From Dillenia suffruticosa (Eukaryota > Streptophyta > Magnoliopsida > Dilleniales > Dilleniaceae), in assembly GCA_033439265.1 (NCBI GenBank), contig JAVTVX010000010.1:12446001-12510000 (forward strand): a stretch of 64,000 nucleotides of DNA. The letters run 5' to 3'. Shown here piece by piece: positions 9,880 to 20,871 of this stretch. Below the pieces are notes generated by a model. It searched no databases, had not been told where the DNA came from, and saw only the letters and a program-made list of their open reading frames with translations. The number at the start of each line of letters is the position of its first letter. Position 1 is the first letter of the stretch. The translations under genes were made by a program, and so were the position numbers.

Positions 9880-11001
9880 CTCTTTGTGCAGCCAAAGCAT
9901 CTGAGGAACAAATCCCACCATTATAGATGGAGCAGTTTACCACACAGTAAAAGCAAAATCAAGACCAGAACAGCGAACAATGACATCATCATCGACTGAG
10001 AATATTGCATCAGTCTGGAGGTCCACAATCGGCTTAAATCTGTTATTCAGATCATCCACATCATTCAGGTTAAACCAAAAGCTTGTTATGTGAGCTTTAT
10101 TGGACTTTGACAGGACAAAATTCTCAAGAGAACTTGTAAACTGTCCGATGGAGGGTCCTCTTCACCCCGCACAACACGTATAGAATTGATCCCTCTGCAG
10201 GAAGCATAATAAGGAACAGATTGCTTAAGAAGAGAATTTCACTTCCATATATTTATAAGCACGGTGTAGTGACCTGCTTTACATAATGAAGAAACTTATG
10301 ATTATTAATAGCCAAGTAATACACAACAAACATCCAACCAGAAAAAGAATATAGACATCAACATCTACAGAAAAATATGTACGGAAATGTACACCCGAAA
10401 AGAATGTTACCCAATCATGATCTTAAAAACAGCTAAGCAAAAAGGGTTTCATGGTCTTATAAACCAGTAGTTTATTGATTGTTATCGAGTGATGTAAACA
10501 GCACCCCGTAAAACTTAAATAGCTCAAATGAGGAATAGAGACAGAAGTGTGGAAAAGAGAAAGCTAACCCATGCTAAGATTTTCACAATGTAGATTGTTC
10601 CAATTTCCTTCAAATTTCATCATTTGGGTCTGTTATACAACAAACTCAAAACACCGTCATCAAAACAGACATTCATAGAGAAAGAAGACCACTCAGGAAT
10701 TAAATCAAACACGTACGAGCAGAGGAAAGTGAAAGTAAGGAGCTGCAAGAATGTACCTTGATGAGGAATCAGGAAGGAAAGGTTCGCAACCCATCGGTGA
10801 ACCGAGTTTGGAAGAGATGAACAGGAGTGCGGAAAGAAGTTTGACTCTGGAAGTACAATTAAAGAGACGGTGACGGCGTAGAAAAAGATGCGGCCTCGGA
10901 TTATATGCGCCGCTGTTCGCTGCCTTTTCCTTTGCCGGAGAATAGAGAGCGTCGTAAGAATTATCTTCGAGGTGGTCTCTTATCAGCGTCACGCGCGTCA
11001 T
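9880..11001 (-). pseudogene. GT64 (exostosin-type) glycosyltransferase remnant, EPC1-like
   Basis: Two exons can be read. Exon 1 runs from the ATG at 11001 to 10757 (donor GTACAT) and codes a basic N-terminus with one hydrophobic segment, as in a Golgi type II protein. Exon 2 (10273-9880, acceptor GCAG, donor GTTAGT) codes the start of the GT64 domain: a TVLIN..W block, LLKQSV, SIRVV, DPPSDS and the metal-binding SVDDDVI motif. It is damaged. A TGA at 10239-10241 replaces the usual Arg codon after Trp-Lys, a probable 1-bp deletion lies near 10134-10144, and a TAA at 9937-9939 follows Val-Trp. Downstream exons are not found and a copia element sits in the next intron. Plant GT64 enzymes glycosylate sphingolipids (GIPCs) in the Golgi. 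A single sequence cannot exclude assembly error at one of the lesions. Confidence 0.75.
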
Positions 11002-11440
11002 CGTTTATCAAACGTAATTGTCCATTCAGTGAATGGCTCTGATCAAATTATCAAAACCAGAGTTGATCCAGCTCCTCCCAATTCTCAGAATGGGGGAGGA
11101 CAAATTCCAAATTCCAAATTCCAAATCCCAAGGATGAAATGGGTGCTTTGAACATGTGACAAGGTCGCAAATTTTCAATCATTTACTTGAAATTTATCTG
11201 GGAATGAATGATTCCACCATTTTAGTTGATTTAACCTCGTTATGGTCTGGATGAACGGGCTAATAGCTAATCCTATTGGCAATTGATTGTTACAAGGTAA
11301 GATGCCCATTTTTCCTCTTTTTTAAATCTTGTACACCATTAATCCTCCTTTTAAATGTGATTTCTTTTATTCAAAATTATCTAATACGAGAAAACATTCT
11401 TTGACATGAATAGGTTTTAAAAATCATATATTTATATACG

Positions 11441-11483
<43 letters not shown>

Positions 11484-11609
11484 AAAATTGTCATATGCTT
11501 TCCTGTGCAAAAACGCATTCCATAATTTTCACCACTTAATACAATTCCAGGACAAGTTTTTCATTTTTCTCCTTTCTCCCATTTATAGTCTACCTCATTC
11601 TCATGCCCA

Positions 11610-11640
<31 letters not shown>

Positions 11641-13068
11641 CATATGATCTTACCATCCTAATGCCTAGCAGAAAAAGGCAAAGCAACAAGTTGACTTGAG
11701 GTAACAAAAAAATTTTAACACAGCACATTTAATTAAATAGTAATTTTGGATTATTATAAATAAATTTAAATTTTACAAGTAAAAAAAATTATATAATTTT
11801 TACTTTAATTTAAAAATATTATAAGTAAAATATAATGAATAGATACAAATTGAGGGAATATATATGTGTGTGTGTGTGTGTATGTATATATATATCTTCT
11901 CCTGTATCATACAAGATACATTCTATGTCCTTCTTCAAGCTACAGATATAAAATTTTACCTTATTTGATTTATAATATTTATTTACTAAAAACAAAATAC
12001 AATTATATAATCACTTAAATTCGTTAAAAATTAACCATCTTTATGAGAATAAAATAATTATAACATCAAAAAAAAAATTGGCATAAGAAAAATCACACCT
12101 CCGCAGATTCCCACACCTCACCTTATGTAGTTATTCCATGTGTCCCTTTTCTTCCTTTCTTTTCTTTTTTTCCTGACGGGCATATATCCTTAGCCTGCAA
12201 AGACTGCACCAAACCAAAGTTTTGGATATTGAAGAAAACTTTTTGGGATTAATCTCTGCCTTAAGAGGACACCAAAATCCTGACTCGGTTGTTTGTTGGT
12301 TAAAAGACGCATCTTCTTCAAGATCCAAATCCTGACTTCCTAGAAACAAGTTTGAATATTTTTTTTAAATGTACACAGAATTTGACTAATATTCTTGTCA
12401 AGCATATCATATCTGATATGTAAGCTACTATGAATCAAAGACTGCTTTCTATGCCACACTATTAGTGGAATCAAAGACTCGGGTGGAATGAATGCCAGAA
12501 CATTGGCTGTACCAACGCTGGATTCCTTCCTTGTCACGCACACACTGTTGGGTAACAATGGACTGAACACAACTGGTCTGGCAAGATCAGATGGACTGCC
12601 CACAAAATTTTTGGACAAATCTGGGGATGCATAAATTTCGAGTAACAGATAAAAGGAGAAGACCAGAATAAAACTGTCAGATGAGTAAGAACGCTCAATG
12701 CAACATCCAGCAATGAGCCCTGCCTGGAGAAAGTTAGCTTTTGCAATAGGAGGCCCCATTATTACCTGATTTGCCTCCATAAAATAGGAAAAAATGGCAA
12801 TTGGCCAAGATGGTGTTCTATCAACTTGAGAAACAATTCATCACATGCTAGGGAAAAAAAAAACATAAAATCGACTAACCTTTTCTTGATCTTCTTTGCA
12901 CTTTATAATCAACTTAAAAATCAAAGAAAGGTATTTAGTTCCTCAAAATAAACCTATCTATACTATTCATGTGGAAACCTGTACATTGTTTATTTTGGCA
13001 GGTACCGCTTGAAGAATACGAAGGTTTATCCCCACTGGGACTTTACCTCGTGCGTTTCTGCTTCTATA
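11002..13068. other. Intergenic AT-rich region
   Basis: It lies between the 5' end of the GT64 remnant and the 3' end of the PP2C gene. It holds a (TA)n tract at about 11445-11481, a poly(A) run at 11609-11637, a (TG)n tract at about 11867-11881, and about 900 bp of very AT-rich DNA. The part nearest 13068 should include the PP2C 3' UTR. I see no supported gene. Confidence 0.6.
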
Positions 13069-16000
13069 TCAGTTCCTCCTCAAATCAACGACAATAACTG
13101 AGATGTTGTCCTCACTTTTTCGAGCAAAAGCCAGTCTAGTGAGAAGTGCTGCAGCACTGGCACTTCGTGATGGATACAAGGCTCCAAGCCGGTCATCTCT
13201 TTGAGACTCCGCACTCTGGTTTCTTTGAGCATTAGTATGATTCCCATCTTGAAGACACCGAGAAGCTACCTCACAAGCCAAGTCATTTGACAGCACATCC
13301 CACAAACCATCACTGGCAATGATTAAACACTGATCTTCAGGGTCCCTCTTTGTGAAGGAAACCTCGGGTTCTGCTGTCACATAGGGTTTTAGATACTTGT
13401 CACCTGCACAACAAAGGGTGAAGAGAGATCAATCAAACAGCCAATGATTGGATGGGAAACAATGTATCAAACAGGCTTTGCTCTACTAGGAAGGGAGCAT
13501 GGCTTTGAAAACAGTAATTTCGATCCTGAAGAAGAGTCCTATCTTAATAAAATTCTTGTTTAAAATCTATGCAATCAGAATCCAATTTTAGAAGCAATTA
13601 AGAATCTGCACTTATTCACAAGACAAATAAACAAAACCCTGAAGCTCCATGAATCCTGAAATACACTTTGTCACCAATGTCATAACCAAATGAAATCATC
13701 ACGAATTACTATCCCTTAAAAACACACAACACTACATGTATCTACATCAAAGTAAAGGAGAACTGAATGCTTTCATTTTGTTTAAATTTTCATACGTTCC
13801 TCAAAGAGACTATTGTGGACAACATAATGGCATGATCAACCCACCTGAAGAAACAACTTGAACCAGTATAAACTAAATGCTAGCATATATGGAAAGTACT
13901 AGCCCATTAATACTTATCACTCACAAGTCTTTCTACAATCGGCAGAATATAAAAGATTGACAATGGAGTCCTGGGAATAATATAATATGCAGAATTAGAT
14001 GACAGCCAAAGATAATCTGCACAAAGACACCAAAGAAACATGGATTTTGGCTAATATGAGGCAATTTATGTCCCGGATTGAATACATGGAGAAATTATCC
14101 ACCATATAGTTTTCACAGGGACACGGTTCAAAACTTATGCAACTATGTGAGAAAATGATAGAATGATTGCATAGCATTTTCTTAAAATCAGCACATTCAT
14201 TACTCAATTCCATACGGGTACAATGTAAAGTGTGTTAAAAACATAAATAATCACTATTACGTGATCAACTCCACAGGGTTTGAGGGTTTGATTGGCCACA
14301 ATCACATTAGAGTCACATCAACATGCTTTCAAACTATTTCCGGTCAAAGTAATTTGTCCTCCCTAACATAGCCTGTTGGGGGGATTGAAAAATCGTTTCG
14401 ATCTAACCCCAAAATAAACATTATTTATATTTTCAACACCATATCGGGGATTTAGTACAAGAACCAATTTTCAAGGTAATATAATCATAATTTTGCCCAA
14501 TGCCCTGATTTCGTTCTTGTGTAAATAAAAGGTCCTGTTATCATCACAAAAAAGAAAGGTGTGTAAACCGCTCATGAAGTACCATATCACGCAATTTCCA
14601 CATTGTTGAATACCATTATCACTTTTGCTAAGGTTTTTCATATTCCGATTCAACAAAATACAGCTAAGTAATGTTGTTGACGTTATACATTCTTATCTTC
14701 TAAAAGATTCATTCATCGTACTTTTTTTTTTTAACAAACAATGAACTAATGGCTTGTGAAATGATGCCAAATTTACCTCACTTTTTTATGGGAGGGGGGG
14801 GGAGGATGGCGCAACATTTTGTATGAACGCAAGAACCGCAGCTATTATCTAGTAACAATAAGAATCTTTTGATTGTACACCGATAAAATCATCTCATCTG
14901 GTTTGCGCAATAGTCTAGTCTGATCTAATATTGCCAATGGGGAAGTAATGTTTTACCGATTGCACGAGACATTGCGAGAATTCCCTCAACTCGAGCTCCA
15001 TTCACATGTATCACCCTCCCACCTAAGCTTTTGATTCTCCCCGATTCGTCTTCTCTGTCCGGCTGCAATAACAGAAATACCATTTGGCAAACCCAACTCA
15101 TTAGCTTCACAAAGTTACAACAAACAAACTGACAAAAGGGCAAACCCACGTGTCAGTTCCAAAAAGACCTGATCTCCACGTGTCATTCCTATAAAGCTAG
15201 TACACCATCCAAGACCCACTCACCTTATGGTCGTCAGAAAGAGGAATGGCTTTCCCACCACGGCACAGGACGGCGCGTGAGTCACCACAGTTGGCTACAA
15301 TTATGTGCTCCGCCGTGAGAACAGCGATGACGGCGGTCGAGCCGGCTAAAGCGACGACCACTGGGTGGCAGCCGCAATTGTGACCCATGCTCCCGCACGC
15401 GCACGTATTGGTTGCCGCTTCATCGACTCTGGAGAAACTTCTATGCATCACTGTTCTCCATTTCTCCTTCCACGCTTCGTCTCCTTCTTCTAGCACCTCG
15501 TTTCGGTCTTGTGAATTCCCACTCGAGGTCTTGTCCGAGGCATTCACGCGCTTTAGTTCTTCTTCTAAGTACACGTGCATTCTCTCCCTGCAGAGTATAG
15601 CTACCTGCAAAATACACGCACATATTCCATCACTCTGCTATAAAATCACGAAAATACCCCCCACATTCCTAATATCCATAAAATAATACTTCGGCTTTAT
15701 TGTCTTTTAAACGCCGGTAGATAAATTGAGGGAAGTGAAAGCGTGATTTACGTGTGAGCCTCCATGTCCGTCGAAGACACCGAATAAATGCAACGGTTGC
15801 CGCCGGCTAATTTCGGTAGAGCAGAAGTTCGTCCGGACACTTACGGCGTCTTCCATTTCTCTCGACCGACCGGAAACCGACATCGAACCGAAAACCGGAA
15901 CAGGAAAAGAAGCGTTAGTTTCTTTGCCTGTCGGAGACGACTGAACTTCGACGGAATTCTCCGTGCGAGCTCCCTTAATTCCATTTTCGCTGGAGAAATA

Positions 16001-16165
16001 AACATTCTCTTTCCCGTCTCCGTTTCCGTTCACATTCTCCGTCGGAAACGAATTCGGAACAACAAATGCCTTTCGCCGCATCTCGATTCTCCTCCGGCGA
16101 CGCTCGCGGCACTTCTCCGGCGAATCATCATCGTCGCTTGTCATTTTTCTGGAAAGCTCCGTCAT
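13069..16165 (-). CDS. AHG1: Clade A protein phosphatase 2C, AHG1-like
   Basis: Four exons, 16165-15752, 15604-15224, 15062-14957 and 13403-13069, join in frame to 411 codons; Arabidopsis AHG1 has about 416. The start is the ATG giving MTELSRKM, matching the AHG1 N-terminus, with the basic block [14 protein letters not shown] following. PP2C motifs are intact: [49 protein letters not shown] and [14 protein letters not shown]1 is a Ser/Thr phosphatase that represses ABA signalling in seeds by acting on SnRK2 kinases. The residue before NGARVEG is Val, where ABI1/HAB1-type enzymes have the receptor-contacting Trp; the same loss marks AHG1. Neighbouring SBT1.3 supports orthology. ABRE motifs upstream suggest ABA feedback. 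Confidence 0.93.
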
Positions 16166-16361
16166 GAGCTGTCGCCGACGATGAGGGGTATCATCTCGGC
16201 GATTTCTTCTTCTTAAGATAAAAACGTATAAATTCAACGGAGCAAGGTTGAGATGTGTTTTCTATAGGAGAGAAGAAAAACGAAACGTGGTGTTTTTTCT
16301 TCGCCGAATTCGGGCAGATGCCCAGACTGCCCGTTCACCGACCGTAGTCTCATTCGTTGCC

Positions 16362-16632
16362 GACACGTGTCCCTCGTGACGCTTCCTAGTCTTCAAACGT
16401 TTTCCGATTGTTTTCTTCTGCGGTCAATATATCGCAACCAGCGAAACAATGAGAGCGATGTTTACACGTGTCGAAAAACTATATCTAATGACCTTGAACA
16501 ATCATAGAGGTACTCGTGGCCCAATTGGAGTCCTCCACGGAAGACCTTTTGAGATGACAGGTTGTATCCACTTCGTGTGCGATCGCGATGACTCTCTCAG
16601 GGGGAAAAAAATGTTTGCTCTGGGTACGTGGC
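16362..16632. promoter_or_regulatory. ABRE cluster upstream of the AHG1-like gene
   Basis: A perfect palindrome GACACGTGTC (16362-16371), ACACGTGTC (16464-16472) and ACGTGGC (16626-16632) all contain the ABA-response core ACGTGKC. Two further ACGT cores lie at about 16661-16670 and 16681-16690. They are 200-500 bp upstream of the PP2C ATG. Two or more ABREs are typical of promoters bound by ABF/AREB bZIP factors, and clade A PP2C genes are commonly ABA-induced. Binding here is inferred. Confidence 0.6.
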
Positions 16633-17209
16633 AGGCTATGGGGGAGCCAGGTTAGAAGGTGACGTGTACCTTCCAACGTTGACACGTAGGAGCACTGTGC
16701 CGCCGGAGACTGAGAGCTACTTCGCATGTTATTGTCATGCAAAGGAAGTGAAGGAGGCCAGGGCCCTTCTAGCCGTTGCATTTGAAAAAAAAAAGATGGA
16801 AAAGAAAAAACAGCCCTTGTATTCCGGTTTAGCATTCTGACAAATAGGAAGGTACTTGTTTGTATTAGATTATTTTAAATTTCATTAATTTTTAATTTAA
16901 CATAATATTAAAAATTATATATTTTTTTATTTTTTCATGGCATCAAATTATACAGAACATCTTACAATTAAGAATTAAAAAACTTACATTGTTGTCTCGG
17001 CTTGGAAAGAAATTTTTGGTTCTAACTTAATTTCAATTTTGATTTCCAAACACCGCCTCAAATTCACACGATTACAGCTGGCAATTATTTTGAATTTTAA
17101 AATTATGGCTGTTTGAATTTACATTACTGCCCTTTAAAGTACAGCTGTTTAACGGCTAGTTCGGCTTTTTATGTTCTAACGGTCACGCCGGTAAAGACCT
17201 AATAATTGT

Positions 17210-20200
17210 CTCTCTCTGCCCCCTGGCGTTTCTCTAACGCGATAACATTCTCTCCCCGCAACGGCAAGTCAATCTAGGGCAAATTGTTGCGAAGGAAAAG
17301 TAAAACTGGTATTCTCTCCCAATCCTCGTGGCCTTCGTAATTGATTATGAGGGTTTTGTTTAATTGTGAAATCTTCTTCAATAACTAGGGTTTTGTATTT
17401 GGAAAATATTTTGCACATCACATAATTATTTAGATTCTTTAGTCTCAATTTTCTGTTGATTGGGAATGGAAAATTTGAAAAGGGTTTGCTGGTTGGCTAT
17501 TAATTATTGGGGCTTCCTTTCTGAATTGAGTACATGAATGGTAAGGCATTTGTTAGCTGAAAAGGACTTTGGCTATTCCCTTTCGGGGGCTTCCGCTGGT
17601 CCACGGCAAGCTAATGCAGTCTCCTATATTTATCATCAGTTTATTTCATGTTTGTAGGAATTTGATCCTTGTTTGCGATTGCCTCCTCTCACTCTCTCTC
17701 TCTCTCTTGTTGATGGATATCTACCATGAAGGCCCACGATCTGGGTTGGGTGAATATTTGGCGCCCTGTTGCTCTTTTGAATTCCTTATGTATTTTGTGA
17801 TGGCATTTTGCTTATTTTGGTCTCCACTCCCCAACTCTCGCATTTGATCTTTGTTTTGGTGTTTCTTTGTTGTTCCTTGTGGTTCTGTCCGTCTTCATTT
17901 GGAAAAGAGCCAGTCCGATTAGTATATCATTGCCTTTGTGTTAGTTCCCTTTTGTGTATTTGACCATGTGTTGAATCTCGGTCTCATTAATTTGCATACT
18001 GCTTCTTTCTAGTTCGCATTGAGGTTTAATATGAGTATCTGTTTTCAAGTTATGTTTTCTGGGCTCTCTGAACCCTGTTATGTAATTCAAGAACCATGTT
18101 ATGTAATTCAAGCTGATGGGATTCAATTGTTATGTTGTATAATGTGATAAAAACTATGCTGTTTGTATATTAGACGAGGTTTTCTTCTCTGCTGTAATTT
18201 GTGATGATGTGTTTTCTTTTGTAGATGAGAAAATCGGTTTTAGCATTGGGACTATGTTTAGTTCTAACTTAAATATGCCCTTAACTAGAATGGGAATTTT
18301 AATTGGACCTGTCTGTGTGAATGTATTTTAATGTTTTCCTTCCATTTTGTGTGCTTAGGGTGGACTTTAGATCTTAGTGGTGTTATGTTGCTTGAGATGG
18401 CCTTGGTGTTTTTCTTTTGTGTACATGATGTGCTAAGAAATCCTTAATGGTTCAATACTTTATCTGTTTGAGTATCATAGGGATGATCAAAACATGATTT
18501 TGTTCTCTTTCCCTTTCCTCTTGTTGCACTTGGAGAAAATGTAATCTATCTTAGAGATGTCTTCTTGCCACTTGTCACTTGGATTATGGTTCTTGATTCT
18601 CAACTTTTTGGATCTTGTGATGAAGTTGCTTTTTCATGTATTTAGATATATTTGTCAAAATTTTAATTTCTTACCTTTCAATTTTCTATTGCCAGTGAAC
18701 AGGTACCTGTTTTGCCTTAGTTGGAAAATTTGATGAAATAGGGCTTTCTGTTGGTCATGATTTTTGGGGCTAAGGGTCGTAGTCAGTTTCCTAGATGGAT
18801 AACTAGTTTTTATATATATTTGTTTTCAAGATTTCTCAAGTGATGGTATATTTCTTGATCTTTATTTGTAGGCGTATTTGGTCTGTGCCTCTTTGTTTGG
18901 CTTATGTTGCTCTGTTGTTGTTGAGCATCTTCCGAGAGGGTTCAAAATTTGGGCTACATGAGTGTTTGGTGGTTAGTGGCTCTTTTAATTTCTGTGTGTT
19001 TTTTATTGGCCTTTTATATTGGTCTTCAATTTTTGTCTTTCAGTTGGAACTTTCTGGTGCCTCTTAGTGCCAAACTTATTCGAAAAGGCAGCTTGTATGG
19101 ATTTTTGAAACCTTGCTTTGTATTGAATTCTTTACTTTTTTGCTTATTTGATATTTTTGTTGCACTAGTTTTATACTGGGCCTAAGTAATCCTGGTTTTT
19201 GTAGTTTACATATATGGCCCGACCACTTTAATTCACGATTCACATTTGAGGTTTAGATTTGTGCTTACTCTAGTTTATATTCTTCCGCATCAATTCCACT
19301 GAACGTGTGATGGCCTTTTTATTTTGTATTTTATTTCACGTTTAGGGCTTGGAATAATTATCTAATTATGTACCTCGAGTATCTGAAATTCTCCATAGAC
19401 TGGCCTGAGATTTGGATTCTCTGGAACATTCCAAAATCCTTTAATGTAATTCAAAATATAGAGATTCAGTAATTCTAGTCGATGATGTGGTGAACTTCTG
19501 CCTTTTAGTTTTTGGATAAAGCTTTATTTGGTGCTGTAATTTTTTATGCCTTACATTTGAAAGGTTTGTTTTACATTGGGAGGGGGTTTAGTTCTGACAG
19601 TCCTTCCTTAACTAGGCACAGAGTTTAATTGTTCCGATTTGCACAAATAGTTTCTAATTCTCCCCTTTTTCTCCTTAAAATAGTCGTGGAATTGTGTTAG
19701 GTTGCTTGAGTTGTGCTTGCGTCTCTCTTCTTTGTACCTGAAGTGCTAAGAACGCCTTATTGTTTCTAAATGCAGAGTATTTTGGAGATGGGGATGCTGA
19801 AAACCTGATGCTGCTATATTTCATTTTTCTGAGTCTGTGTTTGAAACTCCTGCTGCACTTGGAGAAGGGGCAGTCTATCTGGTATTGAATTTTTTTTAAA
19901 GGATTTATAATGCATTCACCTTATCCTTTTCTATGTTGATGGTATTCTTCTCAGTTGGATTCTTGGGGGTTTTTTCTCAGGAGACATGATTTTTCTGGTC
20001 CAGTTAGGTATCGTTTGTGCACAAAATTTTGTTTGCACCTGCCAGAGTTATGTGCCGATTGTTTCTATCTGAGGTTGATATATATGATTCACACGTCACT
20101 TAATTGCAGTAGTTAAAAATCATTTTTTTTTTCTCTTCTCCACAGAAATATGCAGGAAATAAGCTCAAAGCTGTCAGTCAATCCTGTTGCCACGGTTAGC

Positions 20201-20640
20201 GCAAATAGAGTTGTCGTCCTCCTAACAGGTTTGTGCATTAGACCATCTTATGTTTTGCTGTTTGCTTAAATCTCTTCTTTTACATGCTTATTTGATGCTT
20301 CTTGTTTGTTCCAGTTCAAATTAATATGCAAGCACTTTTCTGACAATATTATGAATCACTTTTCCGACCATCTTTTGTTTCTTGTTTGCTTATATCAATC
20401 TCTCCTTAAGTAATTTCACAGGTGGACAATGTGATGAATCACTTTTCTGAATCGTGGAGCATTTTAACAACAGCCGGTGATGTAATTGTCTAAGACTGCT
20501 GTAACTGAAAATATGAGATGGCCCATTAATGACTCGATACAGTTAATTGATGTGCATAGCTGGTGTGGTTGGCAACTCTGCTTTGGTATTGATAACGAAG
20601 GTTTGATCAACTATGAAAGCTGTTAACATCACTTACACTT
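17210..20640 (+). other. Transcript-like noncoding region between AHG1-like and SBT1.3-like genes
   Basis: The plus strand is strongly T-rich, like plant introns. Near 17210-17290 it has CT-rich 5'-UTR-like sequence. At its end are two exon-like blocks: 20146-20228 (acceptor CTCCACAG, donor AG/GTTTGT) and one starting at 20422 (acceptor TTTCACAG). Joined, they hold a 35-codon frame starting MQEISSKLSVNPVATV with a stop at 20448-20450. I do not recognise this peptide. No long coding frame exists. A spliced long noncoding RNA or a small-peptide gene are possible; plain intergenic DNA is the null explanation. Confidence 0.3.
17640..19890 (+). repeat. Ancient tandem duplication, unit about 1.2-1.33 kb
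   Basis: Blocks recur in the same order at a spacing of about 1.2 kb at the start, rising to about 1.33 kb. A GATCTGGGTTGGGTGAATATTTGG-like block at 17738 pairs with one near 18938. TTTAGTTCT..CTTAACTAG at about 18257-18290 pairs with about 19587-19615. GGTTGCTTGAG..GTACATGATGTGCTAAGAA at about 18385-18440 pairs with about 19700-19752. TTGCACTTGGAGAA at about 18523 pairs with CTGCACTTGGAGAA at about 19852. The copies are heavily diverged. Confidence 0.55.
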
Positions 20641-20871
20641 AAAAATAATAAAATTATTCATAAATCAAAATCCTTTCAGGATTGCAGTACGCGTAGTAAT
20701 ATACTGAATATTTGTTGTTCAAATTGAAACACTATCATACTGAGAAATTAGAAAGGGAATATCTATCAGTCCAAGTGTTGGGAATGAGGGAATCCCAGTA
20801 TTCTTGATTTTATATCTGCTTTTTCCTGGCCTGATCAAGAATCATAGGCATGCAAACTGTGTGGCAGCATA

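Noticed and set aside
12340-12780. A 146-codon open frame on the minus strand
   Set aside because: No similarity recognised, no conserved motif, and it lies beyond the PP2C stop codon; probably chance or 3' flank.
16166-16237. N-terminal extension of the PP2C frame beyond MTELSRKM
   Set aside because: The upstream in-frame codon is TTG and not ATG, and AHG1 starts at the position matching 16165.
16485-16835. A 116-codon minus-strand frame upstream of the PP2C gene
   Set aside because: It overlaps the ABRE-rich promoter, has no recognisable domain, and is not joined to the PP2C by plausible splicing.
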